A DNA stretch of 64,000 bases from Rhizobium sp. Root274 (lineage in GTDB: Bacteria > Pseudomonadota > Alphaproteobacteria > Rhizobiales > Rhizobiaceae), in NCBI RefSeq assembly GCF_001429245.1, contig NZ_LMJE01000001.1, positions 587,048-651,047 on the forward strand, in the 5' to 3' direction. Positions 15,128-25,443 of this stretch are shown in pieces. How positions within the stretch are numbered: position 1 is the stretch's first letter; each line of letters opens with the position of its first letter. The notes below the pieces were generated by a model. The model saw only the letters and a list, made by a program, of their open reading frames with translations. It searched no databases and was not told the origin of the DNA. Made by a program: the position numbers and the translations under genes.

Positions 15128-16524
15128 TGGAAAGGCTCGGACTTTCGGCACGGCTGATGGCGATTGCGTTCAGCGCGCTTCTGGTTCTGTGGCTGCTGGT
15201 GCTTGCAAGCTATTATCGCGGCAATGCGGACATCGAGCCAAACCCGACGCCCGAGCGGCTTGCGGCGCTGACCGAGCTTCTATCACAGGCGGATGGAGCG
15301 GGACGCGCCAGACTGATCACGGCGATGGAAGGGCCGCAACTCGCGCTGTCGCTGCAGGCGGCCCCCGAGGCCGGCGGACTGACGGGGGTCGGACGCGACG
15401 TGACGGGGCGGCCTGATCTTTCTGCCTATCATGCGGCTCTCGGGCCGGCGCTGCTTTCGATCCAAGTTTCCGAGCCCGAGGGCAATCGTCCGAGGCTGTT
15501 GCAGTTTCTCCGGCGCAATCCCTTGCCGCTCGCCTTCGAGATCCGTCTGGAGGACGGCACAGTGTTGAGCGCCGAGGCGCGCATGCCGCCGGGGCTCACG
15601 CTTTACGGGCTGCCGGTCGGGCTCGGGGCCGGGCTTCTCGGCACACTGCTGGCACTGGCTGTGCTTCTTCTGGTGCAGAGGGAGATCCAGCCTCTGGTGA
15701 CGCTGGCGCGGGCTGCTGACCGTATGGAGCCCGGCGGACCGCCGGTACCGCTGCCCCCGACGAGCGGCCGAAATCCGGATGTACGCCGGCTGATCCAGGC
15801 CTTCGGGCGATTGCAGGACCGCTTGCAGACCCTGATGAAGACCCGCCTGGCGCTGATCTCCGGCGTGCAGCACGACGTGCGCTCATTCGCGACGCGGCTG
15901 AGGCTGCGGGTGGAGGCAATCCCCGACGAGCGCGACCGCAGCCGCGCCGTCAAGGACATCGAGGACATGATCCGGCTCCTGGACGATGCGCTGCTCAGTG
16001 CGCGCGGCTCCGAGGGAAGCCTTGATGAGGAACTGATCGACCTCGTCGACTTCCTCAAGTCGGATATCGGCGATCTCAAGCGAAGCGGAACGCCGGTGGA
16101 TCTGCACAGCCTGCCCGCAGGAGAGGTTCCTGTTCTGGCCGACAGGCTGGCGCTGCGGCGGATGGTCGGCAATCTCGTCGACAATGGCGTCAAATACGGA
16201 GAGCGCGCCAAAGTCTCGCTCGGCCGGGACGGACGATGGGCAGTAATTTGTGTCAGCGACGAGGGTCCGGGGATTGCTCCTGAGGACCGGCTCCTGCTGC
16301 TTGAACCCTTCACGCGCGGCGAGCCGTCTCGGGCCCGCAAAACGGGCGGTGCCGGCCTTGGGCTCGCGATTGTGAGAGCCCTGACGGAAGCGCAAGGCGG
16401 GACGATCGAGATCGGGGATGTCAATCGTTGCGAACAGACGGCGATGGACGGTCAGGAGGCCGCTTCCGGGCGCGGTGCATGCGTATGCATCCGGCTGCCG
16501 CTCTTCGAAAACTCGTATGAATAA
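15127..16524 (+). CDS. Membrane sensor histidine kinase
   Basis: This 465-residue protein has a first membrane segment at about 13-30 (AFSALLVLWLLVLASYY) and a periplasmic domain of about 130 residues. A second membrane segment (GLLGTLLALAVLLLV) is followed by a HAMP-like linker. The H-box is SGVQHDVRSFATRLRLRVE, N-box RMVGNLVDNGVKYG, G1 DEGPGIAPED and G2 GGAGLGLAIV. It starts at the ATG overlapping the regulator stop. Together they form a two-component system of the OmpR/EnvZ type with unknown input. Confidence 0.95.
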   Translation: MERLGLSARLMAIAFSALLVLWLLVLASYYRGNADIEPNPTPERLAALTELLSQADGAGRARLITAMEGPQLALSLQAAPEAGGLTGVGRDVTGRPDLSAYHAALGPALLSIQVSEPEGNRPRLLQFLRRNPLPLAFEIRLEDGTVLSAEARMPPGLTLYGLPVGLGAGLLGTLLALAVLLLVQREIQPLVTLARAADRMEPGGPPVPLPPTSGRNPDVRRLIQAFGRLQDRLQTLMKTRLALISGVQHDVRSFATRLRLRVEAIPDERDRSRAVKDIEDMIRLLDDALLSARGSEGSLDEELIDLVDFLKSDIGDLKRSGTPVDLHSLPAGEVPVLADRLALRRMVGNLVDNGVKYGERAKVSLGRDGRWAVICVSDEGPGIAPEDRLLLLEPFTRGEPSRARKTGGAGLGLAIVRALTEAQGGTIEIGDVNRCEQTAMDGQEAASGRGACVCIRLPLFENSYE

Positions 16525-16656
16525 TCACTCATTCAACTCAAGGATGAACAAAAAAAGTCACGTATGTGCGGAAGCCCAGTGGATAGCTTCAGCCTTTGTT
16601 AAAGCTCATCCTTAAACATAGGTTCACTGATTCAACCTTAGGGGGCTTTGCATTCC

Positions 16657-18879
16657 ATGCTCAACAACATGAAGATCGGCCAGAAAATCTATCTGGGCTT
16701 CGGCCTGGTGCTGCTGGTCCTGTGCGCCATCGCCGCGAGCGGCATTTTTGCCAATATTACCAACAAATCCATGTTCGGCGACTATCGCAGTGCGGCCAAG
16801 CAGACCAATGGCGCCAGCGCGGTCCAGGCGAGCATGCTGCAGACGCGCCTGAACTTCCGCAAATATCGCGCCGAGCCGAAGCCTGAGGCGCAGGAAGCGG
16901 TGGTAACAGGACTGGAGCAGACGAAGGCAAATATCGATGCCTTGACAGCGCTGACAACAGATCCGGCCGTGAAGACGCAGACCGCGAGCCTGCCGCCGCT
17001 GGTGGATACCTATGGCAAGGCCTTTGCGCAGGTGGTCGAGCTGCAGAGCCAGCGCGACACGATAGTCGACGACGTGTTCAACGTTCTCGGTCCGGAGATG
17101 TCGGACGAACTCGGCGTTATTGCCAAGCGCCTGGAGGATGACGGCGATCTCGCTTCGGCTGCGATCATCGAGGACGCAAAATATGCCATTGCAACGATGC
17201 GCCTCGGCACCAACAAGTTCCTGCTGAAGAACGACAAGTCTTCGCATGACAAGGCGATCGAGGCCGCCAAGGCCGCCGTTGCCAGCCTGCAGCAGGCGAT
17301 GCAGGTGGTAAAGACCGATGGCGATCGCAAGTCGATCGAGGAGGTTCTGGGCGACTACACCGAATATGAAGCCGGGCTCGAGAAAATCGACGACGTCATT
17401 CTCGCCCGCAACGACTTGATCGACAACACGATGAACCCGACCGGGGAAACGCTGTCCAGCACGCTGGAACAGATGAAGGGCGAGTTCAAGAAGACACAGG
17501 ACACGCTCGGTCCGGAGATCCAGTCGACGATGGAACGCGGCGTGGTCACCGGCATGGCGCTGGGTGCCATCGGCATTCTGCTCGCCGCTACCATCGCCTT
17601 CGTCATTGCCCGTGGCATCACCCGTCCGATCGGCGCAATTACCCAGGCCATGGGGTCGCTTGCTGACAACAAGCTCGACACCGAAATTCCCGGCCTCGAC
17701 CATAGAAGCGAAATCGGCCTGATGGCGAAGGCGGTCGACATCTTCAAGCAGAATGCGATCAAGATCCGCCAGCTGGCGGCGCAGGAAGCGGCGCTGCAGG
17801 AAAAGAATGCCGACCTGCAGTCGAACATCGCGACCGTGGTCAATGCCGCTGTCGCCGGCGATTTCTCGCGCCGGATCACCAAGCGCTACGATAATCCCGA
17901 CCTCGATGCCTTCGCGACCAATGTCAACACGCTGGTGGAATCGGTCGACAAGGGCATTGCGGAAACTGGTCGTGTGATCTCGGCGCTGTCGCAGGGTGAT
18001 CTGACCGAAAGCATGGAAGGTCATTATCAGGGCGTGTTTGCCGAGCTGCAGAGCAATGTGAACGAAACCATGACCAGCCTACGCCGGCTGATGGAAGAAG
18101 TGCGCCAGTCGTCGGATGCGATCAATGGCGGGGCAGACGAAATCCGCGACGCTTCGAACGATCTCTCCAAGCGCACCGAAACCCAGGCCGCTTCGCTGGA
18201 AGAGACCTCGTCTGCTCTCGAGGAAATTACGGTTGCGGTGAAGACCTCGACCGAACGGGCACAGGAATCGAGCCGCATGGTGGCCGATGCCCGCCAGTTC
18301 GCCGAGCGCTCCTCCGGCGTGGTGGAAGACGCGACCGCCGCCATGAGCCGAATCGAGCAGGCCTCGAACGAGATCACGCAGATCATCAACGTGATCGACG
18401 AGATCGCCTTCCAGACCAACCTTCTGGCGCTCAATGCCGGTGTCGAAGCCGCGCGTGCCGGTGAAGCCGGCAAGGGCTTTGCGGTCGTGGCCCAGGAAGT
18501 CCGCGAACTGGCCCAGCGCTCGGCGACGGCTGCCAAGGACATCAAGGCGCTGATTAACAAGTCGGGCGAAGAAGTGCAGACCGGCGTTCGTCTCGTCACC
18601 ACGACCGGCGACGCACTGCGCGAGATCCAGACGCGGGTCATCGGCATTGCCGGCCAGGTCACCTCGATTGCGACGGCTGCCCAGGAACAGTCGACCGGGT
18701 TGCACGAGATCAACACGGCGGTGAACCAGATGGACCAGATGACCCAGCAGAATGCCGCCATGGTGGAAGAGGCTGCGGCCAGCACCAACCGTCTGGCGGA
18801 CGAGACCGCACATCTGAAGGCACTGATCTCGCGCTTCAAGGTGCACAAGGCAGGCATGGCGACGCGCCGCGCGGCTTGA
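16657..18879 (+). CDS. Membrane methyl-accepting chemotaxis protein
   Basis: This 740-residue receptor has TM1 (about 11-32), a helical periplasmic sensor of about 260 residues, and TM2 (about 298-320). Two HAMP-like segments follow ([14 protein letters not shown]; then a second around [12 protein letters not shown]), and then the signalling domain. The core hairpin contains [20 protein letters not shown] and [17 protein letters not shown]. The length of the sensor suggests a helical bimodular type. No C-terminal NWETF-like pentapeptide is present. AGGGGG lies before the ATG at 16657. Confidence 0.94.
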   Translation: MLNNMKIGQKIYLGFGLVLLVLCAIAASGIFANITNKSMFGDYRSAAKQTNGASAVQASMLQTRLNFRKYRAEPKPEAQEAVVTGLEQTKANIDALTALTTDPAVKTQTASLPPLVDTYGKAFAQVVELQSQRDTIVDDVFNVLGPEMSDELGVIAKRLEDDGDLASAAIIEDAKYAIATMRLGTNKFLLKNDKSSHDKAIEAAKAAVASLQQAMQVVKTDGDRKSIEEVLGDYTEYEAGLEKIDDVILARNDLIDNTMNPTGETLSSTLEQMKGEFKKTQDTLGPEIQSTMERGVVTGMALGAIGILLAATIAFVIARGITRPIGAITQAMGSLADNKLDTEIPGLDHRSEIGLMAKAVDIFKQNAIKIRQLAAQEAALQEKNADLQSNIATVVNAAVAGDFSRRITKRYDNPDLDAFATNVNTLVESVDKGIAETGRVISALSQGDLTESMEGHYQGVFAELQSNVNETMTSLRRLMEEVRQSSDAINGGADEIRDASNDLSKRTETQAASLEETSSALEEITVAVKTSTERAQESSRMVADARQFAERSSGVVEDATAAMSRIEQASNEITQIINVIDEIAFQTNLLALNAGVEAARAGEAGKGFAVVAQEVRELAQRSATAAKDIKALINKSGEEVQTGVRLVTTTGDALREIQTRVIGIAGQVTSIATAAQEQSTGLHEINTAVNQMDQMTQQNAAMVEEAAASTNRLADETAHLKALISRFKVHKAGMATRRAA

Positions 18880-18907
18880 GCGTTTCACCTTAATTCTCTC
18901 AAAAGCC

Positions 18908-18950
18908 AGAAGGCCCCGCTCACGGAATGAGCGGGGCCTTCTTCATTTCG
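18908..18950 (+). terminator. Strong terminator after the chemoreceptor gene
   Basis: AGAAGGCCCCGCTCA and TGAGCGGGGCCTTCT form a perfect 15-base stem around CGGAA, followed by TCATTTCG. It separates the receptor from the converging exporter gene. Confidence 0.8.
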
Positions 18951-18973
18951 TCGTCAGTCTCAAGCCCGGCCTG

Positions 18974-20614
18974 TCAGGCCTTTTGCTGGCCGGCCGTCGG
19001 AAGGCGGATATTGGGCAGGAGCAAAGCTGCGATCAGGCCGATGACCATCATGCCCGAGGCCGTGAGGAAGAGCGGCACGAAGGCGTCGGAATAGGCATTG
19101 GCGACGAGGGCGCGGGTGGCGTCCGGCAGGGTGCTCAGGATTTCCGGCGTCAGGTTGCGGAAGTCCTGGCCACCTGGCAGCGGGATCGCGACATGGGACA
19201 GGCTTGTGCCGATGATCGCGCCATAGATCGAAATCGCGATGGCCGCCCCGCCCGTGCGGGTGAGCGTGACCGTGCCGGTGGCGGCGCCGACATCGGCCTT
19301 TGAGGCGGCGTTTTGCACGCCGATAACAGGCACCTGCTGGCCGATGCCGACGCCGATGCCTTGCAGCAGCATGACGAGGCCAATGAGCAAGACGGGCGTT
19401 CCGGCATGGACAAGTGAGAAGGCGATGAAACTGAGGACGCCCAGCGCTGCGGAGGCAATGCTATAAGGTTTGTAGCGACCGGATTTGGCAATCAGGCGGC
19501 CGGAGGTCAGCGAGCCCGCGGCAATGCCGCCGGTCGTTGCGATGAAGAGCAGACCGGCCATGGAGGGCGAGAGGCCGGTGGTAGTCTGCAGGAAGAGCGC
19601 GACATAATTGACCGAGCCGATGCCGATGGCGCCGGAGACGATGGAGATGATCAGCAAGAGGTTGATCGTCGGCTTGGAGAAGAGCGAGAGCGGCACGACC
19701 GGTTCGGGCGCGCGACGTTCGACCAGCACCCAGCCGATGGCGCAGAGGGCACCGAAGGCGACGATGCCGAGGCTTTGCGGGGCGAGTAGTCCGCCGAACA
19801 GCTGTGCGCTGTCGGCCCAGAAGACGACCGAGGCGACGGCACCGGCCAGCAGGATGGCACCGGCATAGTCGATCTTGGGCTTCCGATGCGGCTTGCGATA
19901 GGGCAGCAGGAAGGCAAGGCCGGTCAAGACGGCGATACCGATCGGCAGGTTGACGAGGAAGATCGAGCGCCAGCCGAAGAGATCCGACAGCGTGCCGCCG
20001 AGAACCGGGCCAACGGCGCCTGAGATCATCAACACGAGGCTGGCATAGCTCTGGTAGCGGGCGCGTTCGCGCGGCTCGAAGAGATCAGCATTGATCGAGA
20101 AGATCGAGACCATGATGCCGCCGCCGCCGAGCGCCTGCAGTACGCGAGCGGCGATCAGCGTGTTCATCGAAACGGCAAGACCGCAGACGAGCGAGCCGAG
20201 GGTGAAGATGGCGATGGCCGTCATGATCACGTATTTGCGGCCGAAGAGATCGCCCAGCTTGCCATAAAGCGGCATGACGGCAGACGTCGTCAGCAGATAG
20301 GCCGAGCCGACCCAGCCGAAGCGTTCGAGATCGCCGAATTCACCGACGATGGTGGGAAGGGCCGTCGAGACGATCTGGTTGTCGAGGGTGGCCATGAACA
20401 TGGCCGACATCAGGAGCAGATAGACGAAAAGGCGCAGGCGCGGGTCGCTGACCAGAGGCCCCTCCCCGGCTGCGGCGGACCGGGCGGACGCGGCATTGGA
20501 CGTGCCCGGTGGCGTCGCCTCTCGCGGAGAGGCCGTGGCCGGATGCGGTTCAAGACGGGGAGCCGGGTGTGAGCCGGCGGTGGTATCTACGGGATCGACG
20601 ACGCGGTTGTCCAT
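18974..20614 (-). CDS. DHA2-family multidrug exporter (MFS, EmrB/QacA type)
   Basis: This 546-residue protein has a Pro/Ala-rich cytoplasmic N-terminus (about 1-58) and then the hydrophobic segments of a 14-helix MFS exporter. Motif A appears as GKLGDLFGRKYV, and LDNQIVSTALPTIVGEF is the typical DHA2 signature of helix 1. ARVLQALGGGGIMV and GAVGPVLGGTLSDLFGW carry motifs B and C. It exports toxic compounds by proton antiport. It is divergent from a MarR gene with an inverted repeat between them. Confidence 0.94.
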   Translation of the reverse strand: MDNRVVDPVDTTAGSHPAPRLEPHPATASPREATPPGTSNAASARSAAAGEGPLVSDPRLRLFVYLLLMSAMFMATLDNQIVSTALPTIVGEFGDLERFGWVGSAYLLTTSAVMPLYGKLGDLFGRKYVIMTAIAIFTLGSLVCGLAVSMNTLIAARVLQALGGGGIMVSIFSINADLFEPRERARYQSYASLVLMISGAVGPVLGGTLSDLFGWRSIFLVNLPIGIAVLTGLAFLLPYRKPHRKPKIDYAGAILLAGAVASVVFWADSAQLFGGLLAPQSLGIVAFGALCAIGWVLVERRAPEPVVPLSLFSKPTINLLLIISIVSGAIGIGSVNYVALFLQTTTGLSPSMAGLLFIATTGGIAAGSLTSGRLIAKSGRYKPYSIASAALGVLSFIAFSLVHAGTPVLLIGLVMLLQGIGVGIGQQVPVIGVQNAASKADVGAATGTVTLTRTGGAAIAISIYGAIIGTSLSHVAIPLPGGQDFRNLTPEILSTLPDATRALVANAYSDAFVPLFLTASGMMVIGLIAALLLPNIRLPTAGQQKA

Positions 20615-20660
20615 GGGATCGGGGGCTCCTGTGTGGCGCCAAAATGTGCCTCTCGCATTT

Positions 20661-20679
20661 ATATGTCAATAGCACATAT
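20661..20679. promoter_or_regulatory. Operator between the MFS exporter and its MarR regulator
   Basis: ATATGT and ACATAT are perfect complements around CAATAGC. On the minus strand TTGACA with CATTTT 17 bases further gives a good exporter promoter whose -35 element lies inside the repeat. Confidence 0.6.
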
Positions 20680-20736
20680 TTGCGCTTGGCATGCATTTTT
20701 GCTTGTTCAGGTCTGCGGAGATGCTAAAGTGGCGCC

Positions 20737-21279
20737 ATGCACAACACAGCTCCTTTGACCGACGCCCCGGAAACCGATCGCCCCGCCGCAGAGGCTGCAG
20801 GGGCGGCCAGGGGTCTCGCCCTGGTCGGCCAGGCGATGACACGCATGCGCCTGCTGATCGGCCGGCGCTTTATCGGCCGCATTGCTCTGAAGCGCATGGG
20901 AACGGGGCTCGAGCTCTCTGACATTGATGCGATCGGCGTGATCAAGCGGATCGGCAGCCAGCAGGAGGTAACGGTCGGAGCGATTGCCGAGCAGATGCGG
21001 ATCGATCCGTCGCGCGGCAGCCGGATCGTTGCCGATCTCGTGCGCCAGGGAATGCTGGAACGGGCGGCCTCGCAGGAGGATGGGCGGCGCAGCCTGGTGC
21101 GGATCACGGCTGCCGGACGCGGCGTGCTCGACGAGATCGAAGCTATCAAGCGCGAGACAATCATCGAGGCCACCGCCGGCTGGACGGCGGAAGAGATCGA
21201 GACTTTTGCCCGGCTTTATGCCCGCTTCACGGAGGGGCTCGAGGCGCAGTTCGACAGGTTCGAACAGGACGAGGCGTGA
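20737..21279 (+). CDS. MarR family regulator of the adjacent exporter
   Basis: This 180-residue protein has the MarR core: LELSDIDAIGVIKRIG, AEQMRIDPSRGSRIVADLVR as the recognition helix region, and SQEDGRRSLVRITAAG as the wing. The N-terminal 25 residues are an extra Ala/Pro/Glu-rich extension. The divergent position and the shared inverted repeat indicate that it represses the DHA2 exporter and itself. The inducer is probably a lipophilic aromatic compound by family analogy. Confidence 0.92.
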   Translation: MHNTAPLTDAPETDRPAAEAAGAARGLALVGQAMTRMRLLIGRRFIGRIALKRMGTGLELSDIDAIGVIKRIGSQQEVTVGAIAEQMRIDPSRGSRIVADLVRQGMLERAASQEDGRRSLVRITAAGRGVLDEIEAIKRETIIEATAGWTAEEIETFARLYARFTEGLEAQFDRFEQDEA

Positions 21280-21329
21280 CTTGCGGCTGTCGAGCAATCG
21301 CCGCTGATTGAGCGAGATGCAACAACGAC

Positions 21330-21367
21330 CCGGCCGGCATCTCCTCCCCCGAGAAAATGCCGGCCGG
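21330..21367. terminator. Hairpin after the MarR gene
   Basis: CCGGCCGGCAT and ATGCCGGCCGG form a perfect 11-base stem with a 16-base loop. There is no T tract, so it is a weak terminator candidate between converging genes. Confidence 0.5.
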
Positions 21368-21450
21368 TCGTCACGAGGCTGGTTTTCACCGCCGATCCCG
21401 TTCCGCCAGGACAGGACCGGTTACACCCCGTGCCGAAGTGGATGTGCTGC

Positions 21451-21654
21451 TCAGACCGGTTTCGGTCCCTGCAGGGCATTGTAGATGCGGCGAGCCAGCA
21501 CGGCGGCGATCGGCAATGCGATCACGAGGCCAGCGCCAAAGGCCGATGCAATCTGCCACCCCTGGCGCATGTCGAGCGTCAGCACCGCGATCACCGCCGC
21601 GCCCGCAACTGCGCTGGCAACGAGGATGTAAAGAACCGCAGCAAGACGTAGCAT
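21451..21654 (-). CDS. Small two-helix membrane protein
   Basis: This 67-residue protein has two hydrophobic segments, LAAVLYILVASAVAGAAVIA (about 4-23) and ASAFGAGLVIALPIAAVLAR (about 36-55), joined by a short turn. The C-terminus is basic (RRIYNALQGPKPV). Similar short proteins occur in rhizobial genomes, often with misleading names. The function is unknown. The clean hydrophobic pattern and codon use support a real gene. Confidence 0.75.
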   Translation of the reverse strand: MLRLAAVLYILVASAVAGAAVIAVLTLDMRQGWQIASAFGAGLVIALPIAAVLARRIYNALQGPKPV

Positions 21655-21865
21655 GATCCGACCTCCGAACTGTCGCTTCGGTGTTCCGGTGCAGACACTG
21701 CCCTGCGGAACCCTTCGAAGACGACAATAGCGCCCTCATCACCAACTTCCTTGATCTGGCGCAAATCGCGACAGTTGCGGGATTAGACAAAAGGCGAAGA
21801 GGGGCGCGACCACGATGAAGGGCGGGCCAGAGGTGACCTGCCTTCCCCATCCCGCACGGTTCTGA

Positions 21866-24800
21866 TCAGAATCTGACGCGCAGACCGAGATTGGCGCCGA
21901 GCGACTGGCTTCCGCCGCTTTCGACGGAATAAAGGAGCTTGGCATCGGCATTCCAGCCGGACCCATCGGACAGGCCGAGACCGGCGGAGACGGAGCCGAA
22001 CAAGCCGTTGCCATCAAGCGCTGCGTAACCGAGCTTGACGCCAGCCGAGGGCGTGAGCTCGAGGCCGTTCGACAACTCGATCCCGTGGGAGAGGTCGAGG
22101 CCGAGATTGGCGCGCAACTGGCGCTCGTTGAAACCGTCAATGCCGAGAATGCTGCCGGCACCATCCGAGATTTCGTAGGCGTCCACCTTTTCGTCGAAAT
22201 AGACGAGACGCATGGCTGGCGTCAGGTTCGTATCCGGTCCGACCTGCCATTCGCCGCTGAGCGCAATATCGGCCATCCAGCGGCTCGTGTCGAAATCGCC
22301 GGTCCAGTCGCCGGCTTGGATGTTATTGGCGGAGCCGCCATAGCGAAGACTGGTGTCGAGGAAGATGTCGCGGGCGATCTCCATCGAGGCATAGGGGCCG
22401 GCGAGCCAGCCGAGGCCGGTCAAACGTTCGTCCTCGTCGGTCGGGTCGGACATGCGGTCGAGATGCAAGGACAGGCCGACGAGGAGGTGATCGGAGACCA
22501 GATAATCCGCGCCGAGATTGAGGAGGCCGAAGGTGCCCCAGTCGCCGGCGCCATCGTCGCGGTAGAGTTGGACGCTGCCGTCGAGCCAGATGTTGAAGTC
22601 GTCGCCGAGGCCGGCCGCGGGACTGTCCTCGCCTGCGGCGATGCGACGGGCGGATTCGACGGCGGCGAGGCTGGTGGCAAAACCGAAGGTGGCAGCGCCC
22701 GAGGCATCGGTGCCATTGGCGGTAACGGTGACCGGTTCGGTCGCCGCCGCCATGCGACGGCGGTCCTTGAGATTGGGCACATGGATCTGGTTGATCAGCA
22801 GGCTCTGGCGGGTGCTGACGAAATCGCGCACGGCGCTGTCGACGGCATTGGCGACCTGCTGGTCGTCTGCGGTGAGCGTATAGGTGACGGTGCCGTTGGC
22901 GACGCCGATGGCGCTCGAGAGCTTGTAGACGACGCGGGCATTGCCGGTGAAATAGACGCTCGGGGTGAAACGCAGGTAATAGCCGACGGGGGTCGAGGAC
23001 GAGGTCGAGGCGAGTTCGCCGCGCACGATCTTGGCCGTGCCGGCATTGGCCGGGGAGACACCGACGACATCGGCATCGGTAATGGGCCCGCCGGTTGCCT
23101 TGTCGTTGAGGTAGAGGTCGGGCGGAGTGCCACCCTCCGCCACGGTGACGGTGGTATCCTCGACGGTGACAGCGCGTGCGATGACCGAGAGGGTGAAGTT
23201 GGCGGAGGCATATTCGCCGCGACTGTCGGTTGCGGTGAGGGTGAAGCCATACGTGCCGAGCGTCGCATCTTCCGACAGCGGACCCGTGAGCGCACCGGTG
23301 GAGACGTTGAGCGTGACGCCGTCCGGCAGGCTGCCGGATGTCAGACTGTAAGTGAGGTCGCCTGCGCCGCCCGATGCGGAGATCGAGGCGGTATAGTCCT
23401 CCCCGGCCATGGCCTCGTCCAGCGCGCCGCCATCCGGTGAAAAGGCGATGGTTGCAGCGGTGGAGGTGACGGTGATCGATACCGTGGCCGGTGCGGAGGT
23501 GCCGGCGGCGTTGGTGGCGGTATAGGTGAAGCTGTCGGTGCCGATATAGCCTGATGTCGGGGTGTAGAGGATGGTCGTGCCCGAGGCTGTGGCCGTGCCG
23601 TGGGCCGGGGCGCTGTCGACCGAAACACTTGCCGCCGCACCGCCACTCAAGGAGAGCGTGATGGCATTGTCGCTGGTGCCTTCGGCGACCGTTGCGGAGA
23701 CATCCGCGGCGACCGGCTCTTCCGGCAGGACGGTCAGCGACAGGTCCGCCTGACCGGTGGCGCCGAGGGCGTCGGTTGCCGTTACCGTCACCGTGAAATC
23801 GCCCGCTTCTTCCGGGGTGCCGGAAAAAGTGCCGTCATCAGACAGGGTCAGGCCGTCCGGCAAGCCTGTGGCTGAGAAGCTATAGGGAGCGGTGCCAAGC
23901 GTGGCGGAGAGGCTTTCGCTGTAAGAGGAGCCGACCTGGGCCTCAGACAGCGTCGATGGCGCGATGGCGAGCGTCGGGGCGGTGACGGTAATCGTCATGG
24001 TGGCCTCGTCGTATCCGCCGTCGTTCGCCACGCGGTGAGTCAGGCTGTCGGTGCCGGAATAGCCGCTTGCGGGCGTGTAGGTGAGCGACGTGCCGGAAAG
24101 GGAGGCCGTGCCGCGGCTGGGATCGCTGATAATCTCGGAATGGTCGACGATGCCGGTGGTCGAAAGGGTCACGGCATTGTCTGTGGAGTTGGCGGCAACC
24201 GAAACGGTCTGATCCGTTGCAGTCGGCGCGGTCTTGGTGACCGTGACCCTGATCGTAGCGACGTTCGACCCTCCGGAGACGTTATAGGCGACATAGCCGA
24301 TGCTATCGGAGCCATAAAAGCCCGGCGTGGGGGTGTAGGCGATCGTCAATCCCGACATGGTTGCCGTTCCATTTTCAGGTGGGTAGATGATCGATCCGCT
24401 TGTCGGTGAATTGCTCGCAACGATCTGGATCTGGTTGTCAGTCGAATTCTCGGACACCGTCGTATCGAAGGTTCCGGCATAGGGGGGCGGCGGGTTGACC
24501 GTTATGCTGACGGTGGCCGCCGCCGAGGTGCTGGCGTCCTTGGTCGCGGTATAGGTGAAGCTGTCGGTGCCGGAATAGTCCGCCGTCGGCGTGTAGCGGA
24601 AAATCCCGCCCTCCACCGTGACCGATCCGTGGGACGGCTGGGACGCGACAGCCAGCGTGGCCCCGCTGTCGACCCCAGGACCAATGCTATTGCTGCTGCT
24701 ATTGGCTTCAACGGTGACATTGAGATCGCTGACTGCCGGAGGGGCTGGCAGGACGATGACCTCCCATGTCCAGGTATAGGTGCGCCATTCCGTTATATCT

Positions 24801-25141
24801 TCCCCATAGTCAGGGTCATAGCCGCTGAAGAGGTAATTTCGGCGAATCTCCCCTGTGTAGGTTCCCGCCGTGGTGGGCGTGCCTTTGAAGCCAACATGGT
24901 AGATACTACCGCCATCGATGTTTTCTGCGGTCATGCCAGGCACAGATCCGGAGATCACAGGGCCGCTGAGCGTGAAATCATAGCCGGGGTTCGGCAGATT
25001 GAAGAACTGACGGCTATAAACTCCCACCTGGTATGTCAGCGTTGTATCCGCTGCCGAGGCCCGCTCCAACGGGGAGAAGAGCGCAGCAAAAGACAGGGCC
25101 AGCAGAAGGAATGCCTGTTTGAAACGGGGCAGATGCAACAT
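21866..25141 (-). CDS. Autotransporter adhesin with Ig-like and cadherin-like repeats
   Basis: This 1091-residue protein has a signal peptide (about 1-31, ending ERASA) and a unique N-terminal domain to about 145. About seven beta-sandwich repeats of 80-100 residues follow, several with the pattern YTPTADYSGTDSFTYTAT. Two repeats are putative-Ig (He_PIG) type with GLPDGLTLSDDGTFSGTP and SLPDGVTLNVSTGALTG. The last 260 residues, starting about FNIWLDGSVQLYR, are an autotransporter barrel ending in LRVRF with terminal Phe. It should be anchored in the outer membrane and display repeats outside. The ATG at 25141 gives the correct leader. Confidence 0.9.
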   Translation of the reverse strand: MLHLPRFKQAFLLLALSFAALFSPLERASAADTTLTYQVGVYSRQFFNLPNPGYDFTLSGPVISGSVPGMTAENIDGGSIYHVGFKGTPTTAGTYTGEIRRNYLFSGYDPDYGEDITEWRTYTWTWEVIVLPAPPAVSDLNVTVEANSSSNSIGPGVDSGATLAVASQPSHGSVTVEGGIFRYTPTADYSGTDSFTYTATKDASTSAAATVSITVNPPPPYAGTFDTTVSENSTDNQIQIVASNSPTSGSIIYPPENGTATMSGLTIAYTPTPGFYGSDSIGYVAYNVSGGSNVATIRVTVTKTAPTATDQTVSVAANSTDNAVTLSTTGIVDHSEIISDPSRGTASLSGTSLTYTPASGYSGTDSLTHRVANDGGYDEATMTITVTAPTLAIAPSTLSEAQVGSSYSESLSATLGTAPYSFSATGLPDGLTLSDDGTFSGTPEEAGDFTVTVTATDALGATGQADLSLTVLPEEPVAADVSATVAEGTSDNAITLSLSGGAAASVSVDSAPAHGTATASGTTILYTPTSGYIGTDSFTYTATNAAGTSAPATVSITVTSTAATIAFSPDGGALDEAMAGEDYTASISASGGAGDLTYSLTSGSLPDGVTLNVSTGALTGPLSEDATLGTYGFTLTATDSRGEYASANFTLSVIARAVTVEDTTVTVAEGGTPPDLYLNDKATGGPITDADVVGVSPANAGTAKIVRGELASTSSSTPVGYYLRFTPSVYFTGNARVVYKLSSAIGVANGTVTYTLTADDQQVANAVDSAVRDFVSTRQSLLINQIHVPNLKDRRRMAAATEPVTVTANGTDASGAATFGFATSLAAVESARRIAAGEDSPAAGLGDDFNIWLDGSVQLYRDDGAGDWGTFGLLNLGADYLVSDHLLVGLSLHLDRMSDPTDEDERLTGLGWLAGPYASMEIARDIFLDTSLRYGGSANNIQAGDWTGDFDTSRWMADIALSGEWQVGPDTNLTPAMRLVYFDEKVDAYEISDGAGSILGIDGFNERQLRANLGLDLSHGIELSNGLELTPSAGVKLGYAALDGNGLFGSVSAGLGLSDGSGWNADAKLLYSVESGGSQSLGANLGLRVRF

Positions 25142-25443
25142 GGCGAAAACCGAAATGGAGGAGGTAATACGCTCAGCCTCTATCCAGCCACGGCGGCCCC
25201 TCACAGCGGGCGCGATCGGCCAAAAGTGGGATGGTCGATGCGGATGAAACCAATTGTGGGCACCGACGGTTCGGGCACCCCGTATGCAATCTTCTGTTTT
25301 CAAACGAAAAAACCGATCGGAGGCGCCCCGGATTCACCATGAAGATGGATGGCATCCCACCTCGGCTTGTCCTTCAGCTACCCATCAGCCAAATTTGGGC
25401 ACATCCGGCCATGATGGCGCGGAGGCTTTAGGACATCCGTTCC
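25142..25443. other. 302-base divergent intergenic region
   Basis: This gap separates the autotransporter from the Tat-exported beta-helix gene. Short open frames cross it but lack ribosome-binding sites and codon bias. It must carry divergent promoters, but no sequence close to a -35/-10 consensus stands out, and I see no long inverted repeat. Confidence 0.5.

Noticed and set aside
22085-23440. 451-codon plus-strand frame inside the autotransporter
   Set aside because: It is the antisense of the repeat and barrel coding region; Gly/Ala/Val/Arg-rich low-complexity sequence without motifs.
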